From positions 1,482,501-1,546,500 of the forward strand of contig NC_091002.1 in the NCBI RefSeq assembly GCF_041146395.1: DNA of 64,000 nt, in the 5' to 3' direction. How positions within the stretch are numbered: the stretch's first letter is position 1; every line of letters starts with the position of its first letter. The position numbers and the translations under genes were made by a program. The notes beneath the pieces are model-generated. The model was given only the letters and a program-made list of their open reading frames with translations. It was not told the DNA's origin and did not search any database. Below are positions 12,758 through 24,616 of the stretch, piece after piece. Origin of the DNA: Eulemur rufifrons (Eukaryota > Chordata > Mammalia > Primates > Lemuridae).

Positions 12758-12995
12758 ATCAGTTGTTGTTATAAATTATAAGGTGGTATAAAATGGCAGT
12801 ATCAGGTCACTGAAAGTTCTGAGTCTCAGAGTCCTACAAAAAAAGAAAACTCGATTCTCTCTTAAGTGATCTTTTTAAAGCTCTGTAGGGTTCCTCAGGG
12901 AAATGTTGGGGACAAGATCGGAGACAAGTCCCCTAATTAAAACCACCCAATTTTTACCTATTTTATATATCAAGCTTCCTCTTAAGATTGGGTCT

Positions 12996-13347
12996 TGGTC
13001 GGGCGCAGTGGCTCACGCCTGTAATCCTAGCACTCTGGGAGGCCGAGGCGGGTGGATCGTTTGAGCTCAGGAGTTTGAGAGCAGCCTGAGCAAGAGAGAG
13101 ACCCTGTCTCTACTAAAAATAGAAAGAAAGTTAGCTGGACAACTAAAAAAATATATAGAAAAAAAATTAGCCGGGCATGGTGGCCCATGCCTGTAGTCCC
13201 AGCTATTCGGGAGGCTGAGGCAGGAGGATCGTTTGAGCCCAGGAGTTTGAGGTTGCTGTGAGCTAGGCTGACGCCACGGCACTCACTCTAGCCAGGGCAA
13301 CAAAGCGAGACTCTGTCTCAAAAGAAAAAAAAAAAAAAAAAAGAAAA
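12996..13347 (+). mobile_element. Alu, strepsirrhine linker type, young
   Basis: It runs from GGTCGGGCGCAGTGGCTCAC to an A-rich tail. It carries the linker GTTAGCTGGACAACTAAAAA AATATATAG that marks strepsirrhine Alus and the right-arm ending GCTGACGCCACGGCACTCAC. The target-site duplication is AAGATTGGGTCT at 12984-12995 and 13348-13359. Confidence 0.93.
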
Positions 13348-13943
13348 AAGATTGGGTCTGAACAGAGTTTAGCAGTTTCGCCCCAAAAAATCATTGCTCT
13401 AGAATGAATTACAATGGACTATAAGCAAATACCATCTAAATACCACAGAGGACACTGGGACAAATGCAGCCATAAGCCAGCTTTTCACCTGAACCCCCTG
13501 AAGCTAAAGGGGAATCAACCCAAACTGAAGAGGGGAGCCCTCTGCAAATGACCCACCTCGAGAAGCAGTGTCTGAGCACATCGGGCTCCGCCCCTCGCCT
13601 CCCCACTCATCATCCACCTGCACAGAGGCCTCCCCTGTGCAAGTGCCTCCCGACACACGTGTGGGGCCAGGAGGAACATCACTTCCGCCAGCACCTCCCA
13701 TTTTCCAGGGAGGACCTGGTCTCCTCTGCTACCAGTCATCTTCCCCTGTGAATCCATAAATCTATGTTCTGGTTTCTGAGTCCATCTCTTCAGTGTGATG
13801 GGCACATGATACCCTGGTCTAATACAACCAACCCCAAAGCCCCTGGAGCCTCTCTCCATGTGGCTCCTTCCCTGGGCCTGATAACAGTGGCAAGAACACA
13901 GCAACCAGTGCCACTGACTGATCAAACCCTCTCATCACCATAA

Positions 13944-14262
<319 letters not shown>

Positions 14263-14458
14263 ACTTCCTTAAAAAGCAAGTCTTTCTTTAAGGTACTTTT
14301 CAAAGAATCATACCTATTTTAATCAATGGACTCTACAAGTTCATTTTCTTAATTTCTTTCTTCAAATTTGCCTCATTTTTCCAAGTTTTATGGGGCCAGG
14401 GCTTCCAAAACTGATCTGGACTTTTATTATGGATCTATATGAATTACATGGAGCTTAC

Positions 14459-14586
14459 CAGAAATCTCTACCGCAGTCAATGCAAGAAAGGCATTCACAG
14501 TTTCTGCAAACAGACACGTGCTTTTCCACTTGTATTTTCTTCACTGATTCACCACATGCATTGCATGTAAAAAATACCATTTTCAG
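14459..14586 (-). CDS. LYAR: LYAR first coding exon (zinc finger 1 and half of finger 2)
   Basis: The start codon is at 14580-14578, six bases inside an exon whose acceptor reads CATTTAG|CTGAAA; the donor is TTTCTG|GTAAGC. The 40 complete codons hold the first LYAR-type C2HC finger (Cys6, Cys9, His21, Cys25) and the first ligands of the second (Cys33, Cys36). The last codon, Trp41, is split TG|G across the intron. The family requires this N-terminal start because Cys6 and Cys9 follow at once. Both zinc sites are complete once joined to the next exon. Confidence 0.95.
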
Positions 14587-14784
14587 CTAAATGGTTAAAT
14601 AGTCTCTATCCAAGATAGGTTTTAAGTCTTCTCTATAAAAAAAAAAATTATCATTGTATACTGAAACTTTGCCAATAAATGATTCATATAGCTAACTTTT
14701 CAACCATAATTTCACATGAAAATAACAGAATCAAAGTTGATTAGCAATCTACATAACTACCACCCATATAATTATCATTAACAA

Positions 14785-14990
14785 TAACAACAGCTAACAC
14801 TTGGGGAATGCATGCTTACCATATGCTAGGTACTATCCTCAGAGCTTTACCTGTATTAACTTATCTAATCCACATCATAGCCCTAGGAAAGAAAAATCGC
14901 TACTGTTCAAAATTTACAGGAGGTAATTGAGGCACAGAACATTAAGTAACTTGCCCAAGTAACAGAACCAGGATTTAAATCTGGTAGATT
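14785..14990 (+). mobile_element. MIR SINE
   Basis: ACAGCTAACACTTGGGGAAT, ATGCTAGGTACTATCCTCAG and TTGAGGCACAGAACATTAAG follow the MIR order. It lies in the first LYAR intron. Confidence 0.78.
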
Positions 14991-17900
14991 GGAAGATGAA
15001 GAGCTTTGGGGCCATTAAGTGACACATTTTACTTCCCCTAATAACTTTAAGCTCTCTCTATATACATACATATATAAATATATAAAATGAAGCATTTAGA
15101 AGGCATTGCAATTTAGATTATACTCAAACTATTCCAGGTCCCCAAATCTAATAAGAATATAGCCAGAGGAAAATTGAGGGAAATTGAGAAAGTGGAGAAG
15201 AGGCAATTCTATAGACACAATTTCTGTAAGCACTAAAAACATACCGACATTACTACATATCCACAGGTGTTGAATATGAGGATATGCCCCTCAGCCTTAC
15301 TGGACAGGGATCTCCTTTATGTGGTTTCTTGTCAGATCAATTAGAGAAATGGAACCACATCGAGGTGTCCCAACTGCTGGGTGCTGAATTACGGGAGGAT
15401 TTCACAAACCCAGGTATCCCTGGCTCTGCCCCAACGTGAAGTGTGTCTGCACATACACAAAACCACCATTTAAAAATCTCATGAAAATACTACCATTGTG
15501 CTCAACACAACACAAATTCATCTAAAAGTGTTAAAGAAGTCGTAACTTTCCATGCTTATATAATTTTTTAATCACTAGATTCTAAAAGAGCACTGTTGTT
15601 TTACATCATAAATAAGTTTCACAGCAAAAACAGAGAGCTGTTTACCCAAGACTTCACTGAAGAATCTTTTGGCACACATCATCTACCCTTGGTTCATAGA
15701 GAATTCTCATGCATGAGATCACCACCTCTCCTCCACCAACATGCTCCAGATCACTGCTGGTGAGGTCACACCTAAGCAAGGACCAGAGCTGTTCGTGTCC
15801 ATGCAGCCTTGAATGGACATGTACGTCCTGGCTGTAACTCCAGGGTTTAAAAAGGCCCAGCCGGTCTCTTGTGGAGGCCTCTTGTCCTGTGGAAGGCTGT
15901 CAGACACCAGTTCACTTTCTATGCTATGTATAAACTTCGGGCCCCTGGCCCCGGATCCCAGGTGCCCTCCTGATGGTACTAACTTACCATCAGGGTAAGC
16001 TGGTAAGGGAAGGCATGTGGTCAGCTACAGCCTAGCATTGAATCCTCAGGAAAGCAAAGATGACTACCCTGGGATGCGCTGCAAACTGTCATCTCATCTG
16101 ATTATTGTAATGATGTGTGATACAGTCTCCCATGACCCAGCTCCCTCAAAGTTCACCAGTCTGCATGAAGCAGATGGATGTTCAGTATATGTCAGGCAAG
16201 AGGAGCAGCCATTCTGCCTCATACGGGAGAACAAAGGTTGGAACAAGAGCCAGTATCACATTATCAAGTAGTCTGGAGGTGTACTTCCCTGCAAGTACAA
16301 GAGTAAATCATTAATTAGTCACCAAGAAATGGACTGCCATTGTATGTACAAGGTAGAAGCAGCTTCGATAAGCCAAATTATCTGTTGAAAAGACTTTAAA
16401 GTACTTTCATGATGAGATACAACAATGAAAAACACCTCCTGAGATGCAGATATGGCTCAGAGCTTTCCAACCTTTGTTGCTGAGGACTATTCTGTTTCTT
16501 GACGGAAGAGGGGAGAAAGGTTTTAGCAAGCCCTGTGATCCAATGGGGAGACTCCCCACTGGACAGCTTGTTGTGGAAGGTGAGGACTTAAAAAATACAT
16601 GGACTGAAAGCAGCCAGTGATGTCGACAAAAAGATGCTCTGAATATCTGTCCCAAACATGCTACCCCTCTGGAGATTAGTCATAGTCTAATTAATCATCA
16701 GTTCAGGAGAGGATTGGAATTTGGTCACATGTCCCTCTGAAAAATATTTCTAACCATTTTCATTTGGTCTTTATTTTTCAAGGCAGAATGTGTGGATTGC
16801 ACAGGAAGTCAGAGCTCAGTCTCTTCCTGCCTTCCTCCAGAATTTTCCATTTGACATGAAATCACAACAGCATGTCCACCTGCTTGTCTAATGAGATAAA
16901 ATCTGTAAGAAGCTTACCTCTCCCTTATTTAGAGCCCAGGACACCCCAGCACCTGCCCAAGAGTCACCTTGATTATGCCTCACACCCAACCCAGTCCCCT
17001 GGGAAAATACCTTCCATTTAAGTTGCAAAGAAAAGCTCAAAACCATCAAGACCTTCAAAACCAGCTTAACTGCACAGCAGACAGGGTGTCCCAAGTCTTA
17101 GAGTAGGCTTAATAATTTCATAAGTGTAAATGCTACAAACTTACAAAAAGACATCCTGTGGAAATTCAGGCCCTCTAACTGAAGATAGCAAACATTGCCT
17201 AAAACAAAAAAGCAAAACCATATTATTCAAATTCCACAAGACTAGATAAACGTGGAAGAAATGTAAATAATTAAACTTCAAATGATGTTTTCCGTAAATT
17301 TGCAACCTTTATGCTTCTGAAGTTACGAAAGCTTAAAACTACATTAAGACTTTGAGGATACCCTATCCACCAGGTTCAGAAGTGACAGATTTCCAATTTT
17401 TAGCCCTAAGTGTAAAAAGACAGCATTTTTTTTTTATAGGGCTGGACCTAAATAACAGTCCTCTTTTCCTTCCCTCACTGCCCAAAGCAGGTCCCAATAC
17501 AGCCACAGAGATTCTACCCACTTTTCCTTCTAGATGTGTGGGCGTATTAAAAGAGAAGGCAAGTGGAAAGCAGTGTTCCTGGACTGGTGAGAGCATGCTC
17601 CAGTTCTCACCCCAGGTGAGTCACTTTAACTCATTTCAGCAGACATTTACTGAATCCTAAGTGTGTGTCAGGTACTATGCTACCCAGATACACCTGGGTG
17701 CTCTCACTCACGGCAGACCAGGTCCTCCGTGTGTGCTCCTGGCTATCTATTCCTCTATCTGTATGGTCAATTTACTGAGCTCTCAGCACATGTCATACCC
17801 AAGAAAAAGACAACAAGGGCCTCAACGAAAGAACCCATGACCACTGGCTCTCTAAAAGCCATTCCACATGTATGATCACAACTGCAACTAACACCTCCAG

Positions 17901-18630
17901 AACAGCCATGACCATGCCACCACTGTCTGCAGGAGAAAACCGAGGCTCAAGAGGTTAAGATATCTTCCTGAAGTCACAGGAAGTGGCAGAGGTGGCCTGA
18001 AAGGCCAGATGACAAGCCCAAGTCCTGCCCTGCCTCCATCTTGAACTGCAGTGTCCTTGCCACTTGCCTGGCCATTATTTGGCATCTGGGACCTTGAGAT
18101 CCTCATCCAAAGAGAAAAAAAAGTAAAGGCTCTAACAGATGACCTTCCATAGAATCCTAAGTCTTAATTCTAAGGCCACCCCATACTGGGCAAGGAGACC
18201 ACCCATGTCACAGGAGAGGCTGTCAGGTGCTGGGCAGCAACCAGTGGTCAGGCAGTAAGGGGCCAGACACCTTAGTCTTCCCTTAACAAGACGGTCGCCA
18301 GGTTTTGTTGGACTGGGCCTGGACTCAGGGGTAGAGGACCTGAGCTGGAGCCTGCATCTGCTAATGCCACAAAAAATCATTAAAAACTAAATGACCTCAA
18401 GGCACCTTAACTTCCCAGCATCTGTTTATCTATAAAATGGGTCTAATATCTATCTCAAAGCACTGTGTGAAAAGTTAAATAAGATACCAAGATGTGAAAG
18501 CTTCATCCTTTCCCAACAGTAGAAAGGTTTCCCAGTGAGCTATTAATTTGCACAACAATGCTATACCCAGTCCCCTTCCAAACTCATGCTCCTTTAAATA
18601 TGGTCCTTAATCCACACATCTACCTTCATA
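14991..18630. other. LYAR intron 1, mostly unassigned, with MIR pieces
   Basis: MIR-like pieces are visible at about 17630-17690, 17860-18040 and 18320-18490 (GAGGCTCAAGAGGTTAAGAT; TCTATAAAATGGGTCTAAT). The rest, including 15700-16700 which has some open frames on both strands, shows no family I recognise. No exon with matching LYAR or ZBTB49 sequence was found. Confidence 0.45.
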
Positions 18631-18719
18631 TTAGGTTAGTGCAAAAGCAATTGCACTTTTAGCATTTTTGAAATTTGCCGTTTGATATCGAAATACATTC
18701 TTAAATAAATGTGGTTATG

Positions 18720-21160
18720 AGCCCTTTACCGGATGTGTAGGATGCGAATATTTTCTCCCATTCTGTAGGTTATCTGTTTGCTCTCGTTGATAGTTTCCTT
18801 GACTATGCAGCTTTTGAATTTGATCAGGTCCCATTTATTTATTTTTGTTGGTGCTGTGATTGTCTTTGAGGTCTTCTTCATAAATTCTTTGCATAGGCCA
18901 ATGTCTGTAAGAGTTTTTCCAACATTTTCTTTCTTCTAGAGTTCTTATAGTTTCATGCCTTAGGTTTAAGTCTGTTAACCACTGTGAGTTGATTTTTGTG
19001 AGAGGTGCGGATCCTGTTTCAGTCTTCTACATGTGGCTATCCAATTTTCCCAGCATCATTTCCCAGTACCATTTATTGAATAAGGATTCTTTTCCCCAGT
19101 GTATGTTTTTGTCTGCTTTGTCAAAGATTAGATGGCTATATGAGGATGGTTTTATATCTGGGTTCTCAGTTCTGTTCCATTGGTCTATGTCTCTGTTCTT
19201 GTGCCAGTACCATGCTGGTTTAGTTACTATAGTCTTGTAGTATAGCTTGAAGTCTGGTAAACTGATGCCTCTCAATTTGTTCTTTTTGCTTAAGATTGCT
19301 TTTGCTATACAGAGTCTTCTCTGGTTCCATAGAAAGCATAGAATTATTTTTTCTACATCTGCAAAAAATGATGTTGGCATTTTAATGGGGATTGCATTGA
19401 ATCTGTAGATCACTTTGGGTAGTATAGACATTTTAACAATATTGATTCCGCTGACACATCAGCATGGTATGGTTTTCCATCTGTTTACCTCCTCTGCTAT
19501 TTCCTTCCTCAGTGTTTCATAGTTCTACCTGTAGAGGTCTTTCACCTCCTTAGTTAAATATATTCCTAGGTGTCTTATTTTCTTCATTGCTATTGTGAAG
19601 GGTACTGAGTCTTTGATTTGGTTCTCAGTTTGACTGCTGTTTCCATATAGGAATGCTACTGATTTGTGTACATTGATTTTGTAACCTGAGACTAGGTTAC
19701 AAAATCAATGCTAGGCCTTCCAGCACTGTGTTGAAGAGAAGTGGTGGTAAAGAGCAACCTTGTCTGGTTTCAGTTCTAAGCTGGAATGCTTTCAATTTTT
19801 CCCCATTCAGTATGATGTTAAGTGTGGGTTTCTCACATATGGCTTTTATCATTTTCAGGTAAGCCCCGTCTATGCAAAAACACACACTGGAGAAAAGAAT
19901 CCTTATTCAATAAATGGTGCTGGGAAAATTGGATAGCCACATGTAGAAGACTGAAACAGCCATCTGTACCTCTCACAAAAATCAACTCATGGTGGATAAC
20001 AGACTTAAACCTAAGGCATGAAACTATAAGAATTCTAGAAGAAAATACTGGAAAAACTCTTACAGACATTGGCTTATGGGAAGAATTTAAGAAGACTCCA
20101 AAGGCAATCACAGCAACAACAAAAATAAATAAATGGGACCTGATCAAATTAAAAAGCTTCTGCACAGCCAAGGAAACTATCATGAGAACAGACAACCTAC
20201 AAAATGGGAGAAAATATTCGCATGCTACACATCTGAGAAAGAGCTGATAACTAGATTCTATACAGAACTCAGAAAAATTAGCAGGAAAAAAACCAAACAA
20301 CCCCATTAAAAAGTGGGCAAAGGACATGAACAGAAACTTTTCAGAAGAAGACAGACTAATGGCCAACAAACATATGAAAAAATGCTCAACATCTCTAATC
20401 ATCAGGGAAATGCAAATCAAAACCACAATGAGATATCACTTAACCCCAGTGAGAATGGCTTTTATCAAAAAGTCCCAAAACAATAAATGTTGGCATGGAT
20501 GGGGAGAGATAGGAACACTCATATACTGCTGGTGGGACTGCAAACTAGTATAACCTCTGTGGAAAGTAATACGGAGATACCTCAGAGAACTACAAGCATA
20601 ACTACCATTTGATCCAGCAATCCCATTACTGGGCATCTACCCAAAGGAAAAGAAGACATTCCATAAAAAAGACATCTGCACTAGAATGTTTATAGCAGTA
20701 CAATTCACAATTGCAAAGATGTGGAAACAACCCAAATGCCCATCAATACATGAGCAGATTAATAAAATGTGGTATATGTATACCATAGAATTCTACTCAG
20801 CCACCAAAAATGGTGATTTAGCATCTCTTATATTATCCTGGATAGAGCTGGAGCCTATTCTAGTAAGTGAAGTCTCACAAGAATGGAAAAACAAGTACCA
20901 TACGTACTGACCATCAAATTGGTATTAACTGATCAACACTTATGTGCACAAATGGTAGTAACATTCATCGAGTGTTGGGCAGGTGGGAGGGGGGAGAGGA
21001 TGCATATATTTACACCAAATATATGCACAGCACACCATCTGGGGGATGGACACGCTTGAAGCTCTGATTCAGGTGGGGCAAAGGCAATATATATATAAAC
21101 TAAACATTTGTACTCCCGTAATATGCTGAAATAAAAAAAATCCTGAACAATAAATAAAGA
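18720..21160 (+). mobile_element. 5'-inverted L1 inserted into the mariner
   Basis: 18720-19867 is L1 ORF2 read on the minus strand; 19868-21160 is ORF2 plus 3' end read on the plus strand, ending AATATGCTGAAATAAAAAAA with an A-rich tail. Such a head inversion is the mark of twin-primed reverse transcription. The target duplication is AAATAAATGTGGTTATG at about 18703-18719 and the diverged AAATAAATATGATTACG at about 21162-21178, which places the break inside mariner sequence. The two arms overlap in ORF2 content: 18720-19115 repeats 19876-20240 in inverse orientation with several differences. Confidence 0.88.
19671..19710. repeat. Perfect 17-bp inverted repeat within L1
   Basis: CATTGATTTTGTAACCT at 19671-19687 and its exact reverse complement AGGTTACAAAATCAATG at 19694-19710 are separated by GAGACT. 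In intact L1 the left arm continues into a further stretch of ORF2 that is missing here. The right arm is thus filler at a deletion breakpoint. Confidence 0.92.
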
Positions 21161-21249
21161 AATAAATATGATTACGTTATACATCATTTTAATGCTCAGG
21201 TTTTTTTGCTATTTATCACCTGCAATCTATTTTACATTTATTTTACACT

Positions 21250-22297
21250 ATGAAAATCATGTTAGAAAAAAAGCAAATTTGAGTGATTTTCTTTTTCCAG
21301 TTCAAAATGGGTCGTAAAGCAGTAGAGACAACTCGCAACATCCACAATGCATTTGGCCCAGGAACTGCTAATGAACGTACAGCGCAGTGGTGGTGCAAGA
21401 AGTTTTGCAAAGGAGATAAGAGGCTTGAAGATGACGAATGCAGTGGTCGGCCATCGGAAGTTGACAACGACCAATTGAGAGCAATCATGGAAGCTGATCC
21501 TCTTACAACTACACAAGAAGTTGCCGAAGAACTCAACGTCAACCATTCTATGGTCATTTGGCATTTAAAGCAAATTGGAAAGGTGAAAAAGCTCAATAAG
21601 TGGGTGCCTCATGAGCTGATCAAAAATCAAAAAAGTCACCATTTTGAAGTGTCATCTTCCCTTATTGTACGCAACTACAACAAACTGTTTCTCGATCGAA
21701 TTGTGACATGCGATGAAAAGTGGATTTTATACCACAACCGGTGACGGCCAGCTCAGTGGCTGGACCAAGAAGCTCCAAAGCACTTCCCAAAACCAAGCTT
21801 GCAGCACAAAAAGGTCATGGTCACTGTTTGCTGGTCTGCTGCCGTTCTGATCCACTACGGCTTTCTGAATCCCGGAGAAACCATTACACCTGGAAGTCTG
21901 CTCAGCAAATCGATGATGAGATGCACCGGAAACTGCAACACAGGCAGCCAACACTGGTCACCAGAAAGGGCCCAATTCTTCTCCACGACAACGCCCATCT
22001 GCAGGTCGCACAATCAATGCTTCAAAAGTTGAACGAATTGGGCTAGAAGTTTTGCCTCATCCGCCATATTCATCACCTGACCTCTCGCCATCCGACTACC
22101 ACGTCTTCAAGCATCCCGACAACTTTTTGCAGGGAAAACGCTTCCACAACCAGCAGGATGCAGAAAATGCTTTCCAAGAGTTCATGGAATCCCAAAGCAC
22201 ACATTTTTTCGCTACAGGAATAAACAAACTTATTTCTCATTGGCACAAATGTTTTGATTGTAATGGTTACTATTTTGATAAACAAAGATGTGTTTGA
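21250..22297 (+). pseudogene. mariner transposase pseudogene (Hsmar1-like)
   Basis: The expected start ATG is at 21250. The frame reads KQI then TGA at 21280, continues through a long open stretch containing MGRKAVETTRN (21307 on), the helix-turn-helix region (EVAEELNVNHS), the WVPHEL motif and the first catalytic Asp in VTCDEKWILY, then stops at TGA 21742. Later frames contain the second Asp (LLHDNA, about 21980) and the third (SPDLSPSDYHVF, about 22085), that is, the D,D34D pattern, and end at CNGYYFDKQRCV. Both early stops are explained by CGA to TGA change at CpG sites. Frameshifts lie at about 21770-21900 and near 22045. No SET domain is adjacent, so this is not SETMAR. Confidence 0.92.
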
Positions 22298-22734
22298 GCC
22301 TAGTTATAATGATTTAAAATTCACAGTCAAAACCACAATTACTTTTGCACCAACCTAATACATTCACTGTAGCCTCCTCTGGCTCCTCACCCCACCAGTG
22401 ACTACCACCCTGTTCCCTGATAACATACCCTTAGGTTTGGTTCTGGGATTGGAATCTGTAGTTTTTCTGTTGTTTTTATCTTCTTCTCTCTATATTCTTG
22501 TATTATTTATTTTATTGAACGTAGGGGTGACAAGGGTTACAATGTGCATTCACACAGAGGACCTCTCCCCCTTGGTCCATGCAAAAGTCCTAGGAAGTAG
22601 GTGTACCTAACTCCACTGAAGAGATGAACAAACTGAGGTTTAGAGAAGTTAATCCACTTCTCTCGTCTCTCAGTTCCAGTCTCCCCCACCCCACCCACTA
22701 CATCACGGGCCTTGTTTTAAACAGCAACTCTTCA

Positions 22735-23135
22735 CTGGAATAACTACCATGCATCAGGAACTATACTAGACACTGGGAGCCTGGAGCAAAGTGCGAACAA
22801 GTCCCAAGGGGACCCTCTCTGCAGGAAAGTCAGGCTTGCAAATACTCACACATCCTATCTCACTCCCCTCCCTCTCTCCTCAGAGAAAGGTGCTGCAGAA
22901 AATACTGACATTTATTGAGCACCTACTATGTACCAAGCCCTCTCAAGGGTGGTTAACACGTATCTACTCATGCAATCCTCATCAGTCCTCGGAGTTAGGT
23001 TCTACATTATTCCCTTTTGACAGATGAGGAAACTGAGGCACAAAGAGGTTAAATAACTTGCACGAGGTCACACATCCAGTTAGTGGCAAGCCAGATTCAT
23101 ACGCAGTTATATTCTGGTCCTATGTCCGTGCTCTC
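22735..23135 (+). mobile_element. MIR fragments
   Basis: Two MIR pieces in tandem: ATGCATCAGGAACTATACTA near 22750, then TTTATTGAGCACCTACTATG…GATGAGGAAACTGAGGCACA from about 22910. They abut the CpG island. Confidence 0.75.
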
Positions 23136-23169
23136 CACCATTACGCCCTAAGGCCTCCTCCTTAGGGAC

Positions 23170-24070
23170 CGAGCGCCCCAAGACTCCGAGAAGAGCCCCG
23201 TCCCCATCATGCTGCACGCCTGAAAGGCCAGTCCGGCGGCGACCAACCGTCCTGGTTTGGCCAGCCCCGAGAGGGGGTCCTGGGACGCGGGGTTTTCATT
23301 TTAAAACAAGGACGAAATGGTCACCCTACGTCCAGGAGTCCTGCCACTGCCCAAAGCACGGACAGGATCGGAATGGCTTTCCTCCTCCCTCTGCGTAAGC
23401 CAGAGGGTCTAACGGAGGAAACCAGGCACCAGCCCCTCCGTCCCTCCCTCCTCACTCTCTGAGCTCCAGCCTCCTAGGGTCGGACTTCTGGGCCACCGCT
23501 CCTCACCTCTCAGCCAGCGCCCGCCAACGGTTTCAACCGGCCTGCGGGGAGCACGTGGAGCCGCCGCCGCCGCCCGCCCAGCGTTGCCTCCACCTACTTC
23601 CGAGCTTCGCGGCACAGAATTCACTTCCGAACCGCCCAGCGCGCCTGCGTGCCACGGCCACACCTCCCAAGCGGAAGTGACGCCACCGGAAGCCGGGGGC
23701 GGTCCCAACAAGCCGAGGGGGCGTTGTCGGATGGTTCCGCTGCCGGCGGAGCCCGGCGTGCGGCTCTGAGGCCACCGGCTACAGGGGAAGAGAAGGCGGT
23801 GGAGCGGAGAGCGGCCTCCGAGGGTAAAGTGGCTGGCGGGCCGGAAGGAGGGCCTCGCGAGGGTGTGCGGGGCCCTCGCGGGTGGGAGCGCCCCGGAGAG
23901 GAAGCTGGGTGCCCGAGGGTGGCCCGGCGGGGCGTGGACCCCCGCCACCTGCGCATCTTGAAGGGGCTCGGGAAGGTAAACGGAAAGCTGGCGGCCCCTG
24001 TGCGAGTCAGCGAGCATCTCCTGTGCGTCCGACAGCGGCGGGGACGCTGAGTGAGACACAAAAGGACAGG
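23170..24070. promoter_or_regulatory. CpG island, bidirectional LYAR/ZBTB49 promoter
   Basis: This is the most G+C- and CpG-rich stretch in the window and lies between the two divergent genes. ETS-type sites are visible at 23596-23602 (ACTTCCG), 23622-23629 (CACTTCCG), 23671-23679 (GCGGAAGTG) and 23686-23692 (CCGGAAG). A CRE-like GTGACGCCA directly follows the third and an NRF1-like GCGCCTGCGTGCC is at 23641-23653. There is no TATA box. A minus-strand donor GAGAG|GTGAGG at 23507/23506 could end LYAR exon 1, and a plus-strand donor CGAGG|GTAAAG at 23823/23824 could end ZBTB49 exon 1. The start sites are therefore probably within 23.55-23.78 kb. Housekeeping-type expression is inferred. Confidence 0.85.
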
Positions 24071-24244
24071 TCCTGGGCCTGGGAACTGGGCCTTCTGCCC
24101 CGTGCAGCTCCCTCGGCCTGGAAAACCCACCCGCGTCCTCGCTTGGCCTCCTCTCATCTCCAGGCTTTGCCCGCGGGAAGCCCACCTGCTCCTCTTCCGC
24201 CCTGGGCTGCCCATCTCCTAGTTCCTGTTTCCCTCTATCACACA

Positions 24245-24440
24245 GTAGTTGAGAGTAGTGCTTAAGACTACAGAGCACATAGCCTAGTTAGGTCTCGTTA
24301 CGGTATGATCTCTCTGGGCCTTAGCCCCGCACCTGTAAAACGGGTATAATAGCAGGACCTACTTCGCCGGGACTTTGTAGGATTTCATGAGTTGGTGCAG
24401 GTAAAGTGCTCAGTAAACGTTAGCTGTTCTCAGCCGTCAA
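24245..24440 (+). mobile_element. MIR SINE
   Basis: TCTCTGGGCCTTAGCCCCGC, ACCTGTAAAACGGGTATAAT and AAAGTGCTCAGTAAACGTTA follow the MIR order. It is in ZBTB49 intron 1, at the edge of the CpG island. Confidence 0.7.
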
Positions 24441-24616
24441 GACAGGGTCTGGCATACAGTGGTTGGCACTAAGTGCTTGTTGCCTAAATGAGTGCACGAA
24501 AGTGGAGTGGGGTATAGACCGTGCTGTGAGTACATTAACCCTAGGATGGGGGTATGTGGGTGATAAGGAAGGTTTCACCCTGGAAGTGAGCATGGTTGGG
24601 TCTGAAGTAGAAGGTG

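Larger units (their letters stand above)
18631..22357 (+). mobile_element. Hsmar1-like mariner DNA transposon, split by an L1
   Basis: The left terminal inverted repeat begins TTAGGTTAGTGCAAAAGCAA at 18631. The right end, read in reverse, begins TTAGGTTGGTGCAAAAGTAA at 22357. Each end is flanked by TA (18629-18630 and 22358-22359), the mariner target duplication. Removing the L1 at about 18720-21160 leaves some 1.27 kb, close to a full-length Tc1/mariner of the Hsmar1 type. The transposase remnant (next entry) and the untranslated sequence (AAATTTGCCGTTTGATAT, AATAAATGTGGTTATG, TTATACATCATTTTAATGC) also match Hsmar1 as I recall it. It lies in LYAR intron 1. The element is dead. Confidence 0.9.

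Noticed and set aside
19027..19431. 134-codon minus-strand protein as a host gene
   Set aside because: It is L1 ORF2 (C-terminal half) in the inverted arm of the L1.
19833..20426. 197-codon minus-strand open frame
   Set aside because: It is the antisense of L1 ORF2, a frequent by-product of L1 sequence.
18631..22357. SETMAR-type host gene (SET domain fused to mariner transposase)
   Set aside because: No SET-domain exon is nearby and the transposase has stops and frameshifts.
23409..24278. 289-codon open frame on the minus strand across the CpG island
   Set aside because: G+C-rich sequence lacks stop codons by composition; the product is Pro/Arg/Gly-rich without family resemblance and covers the promoter.
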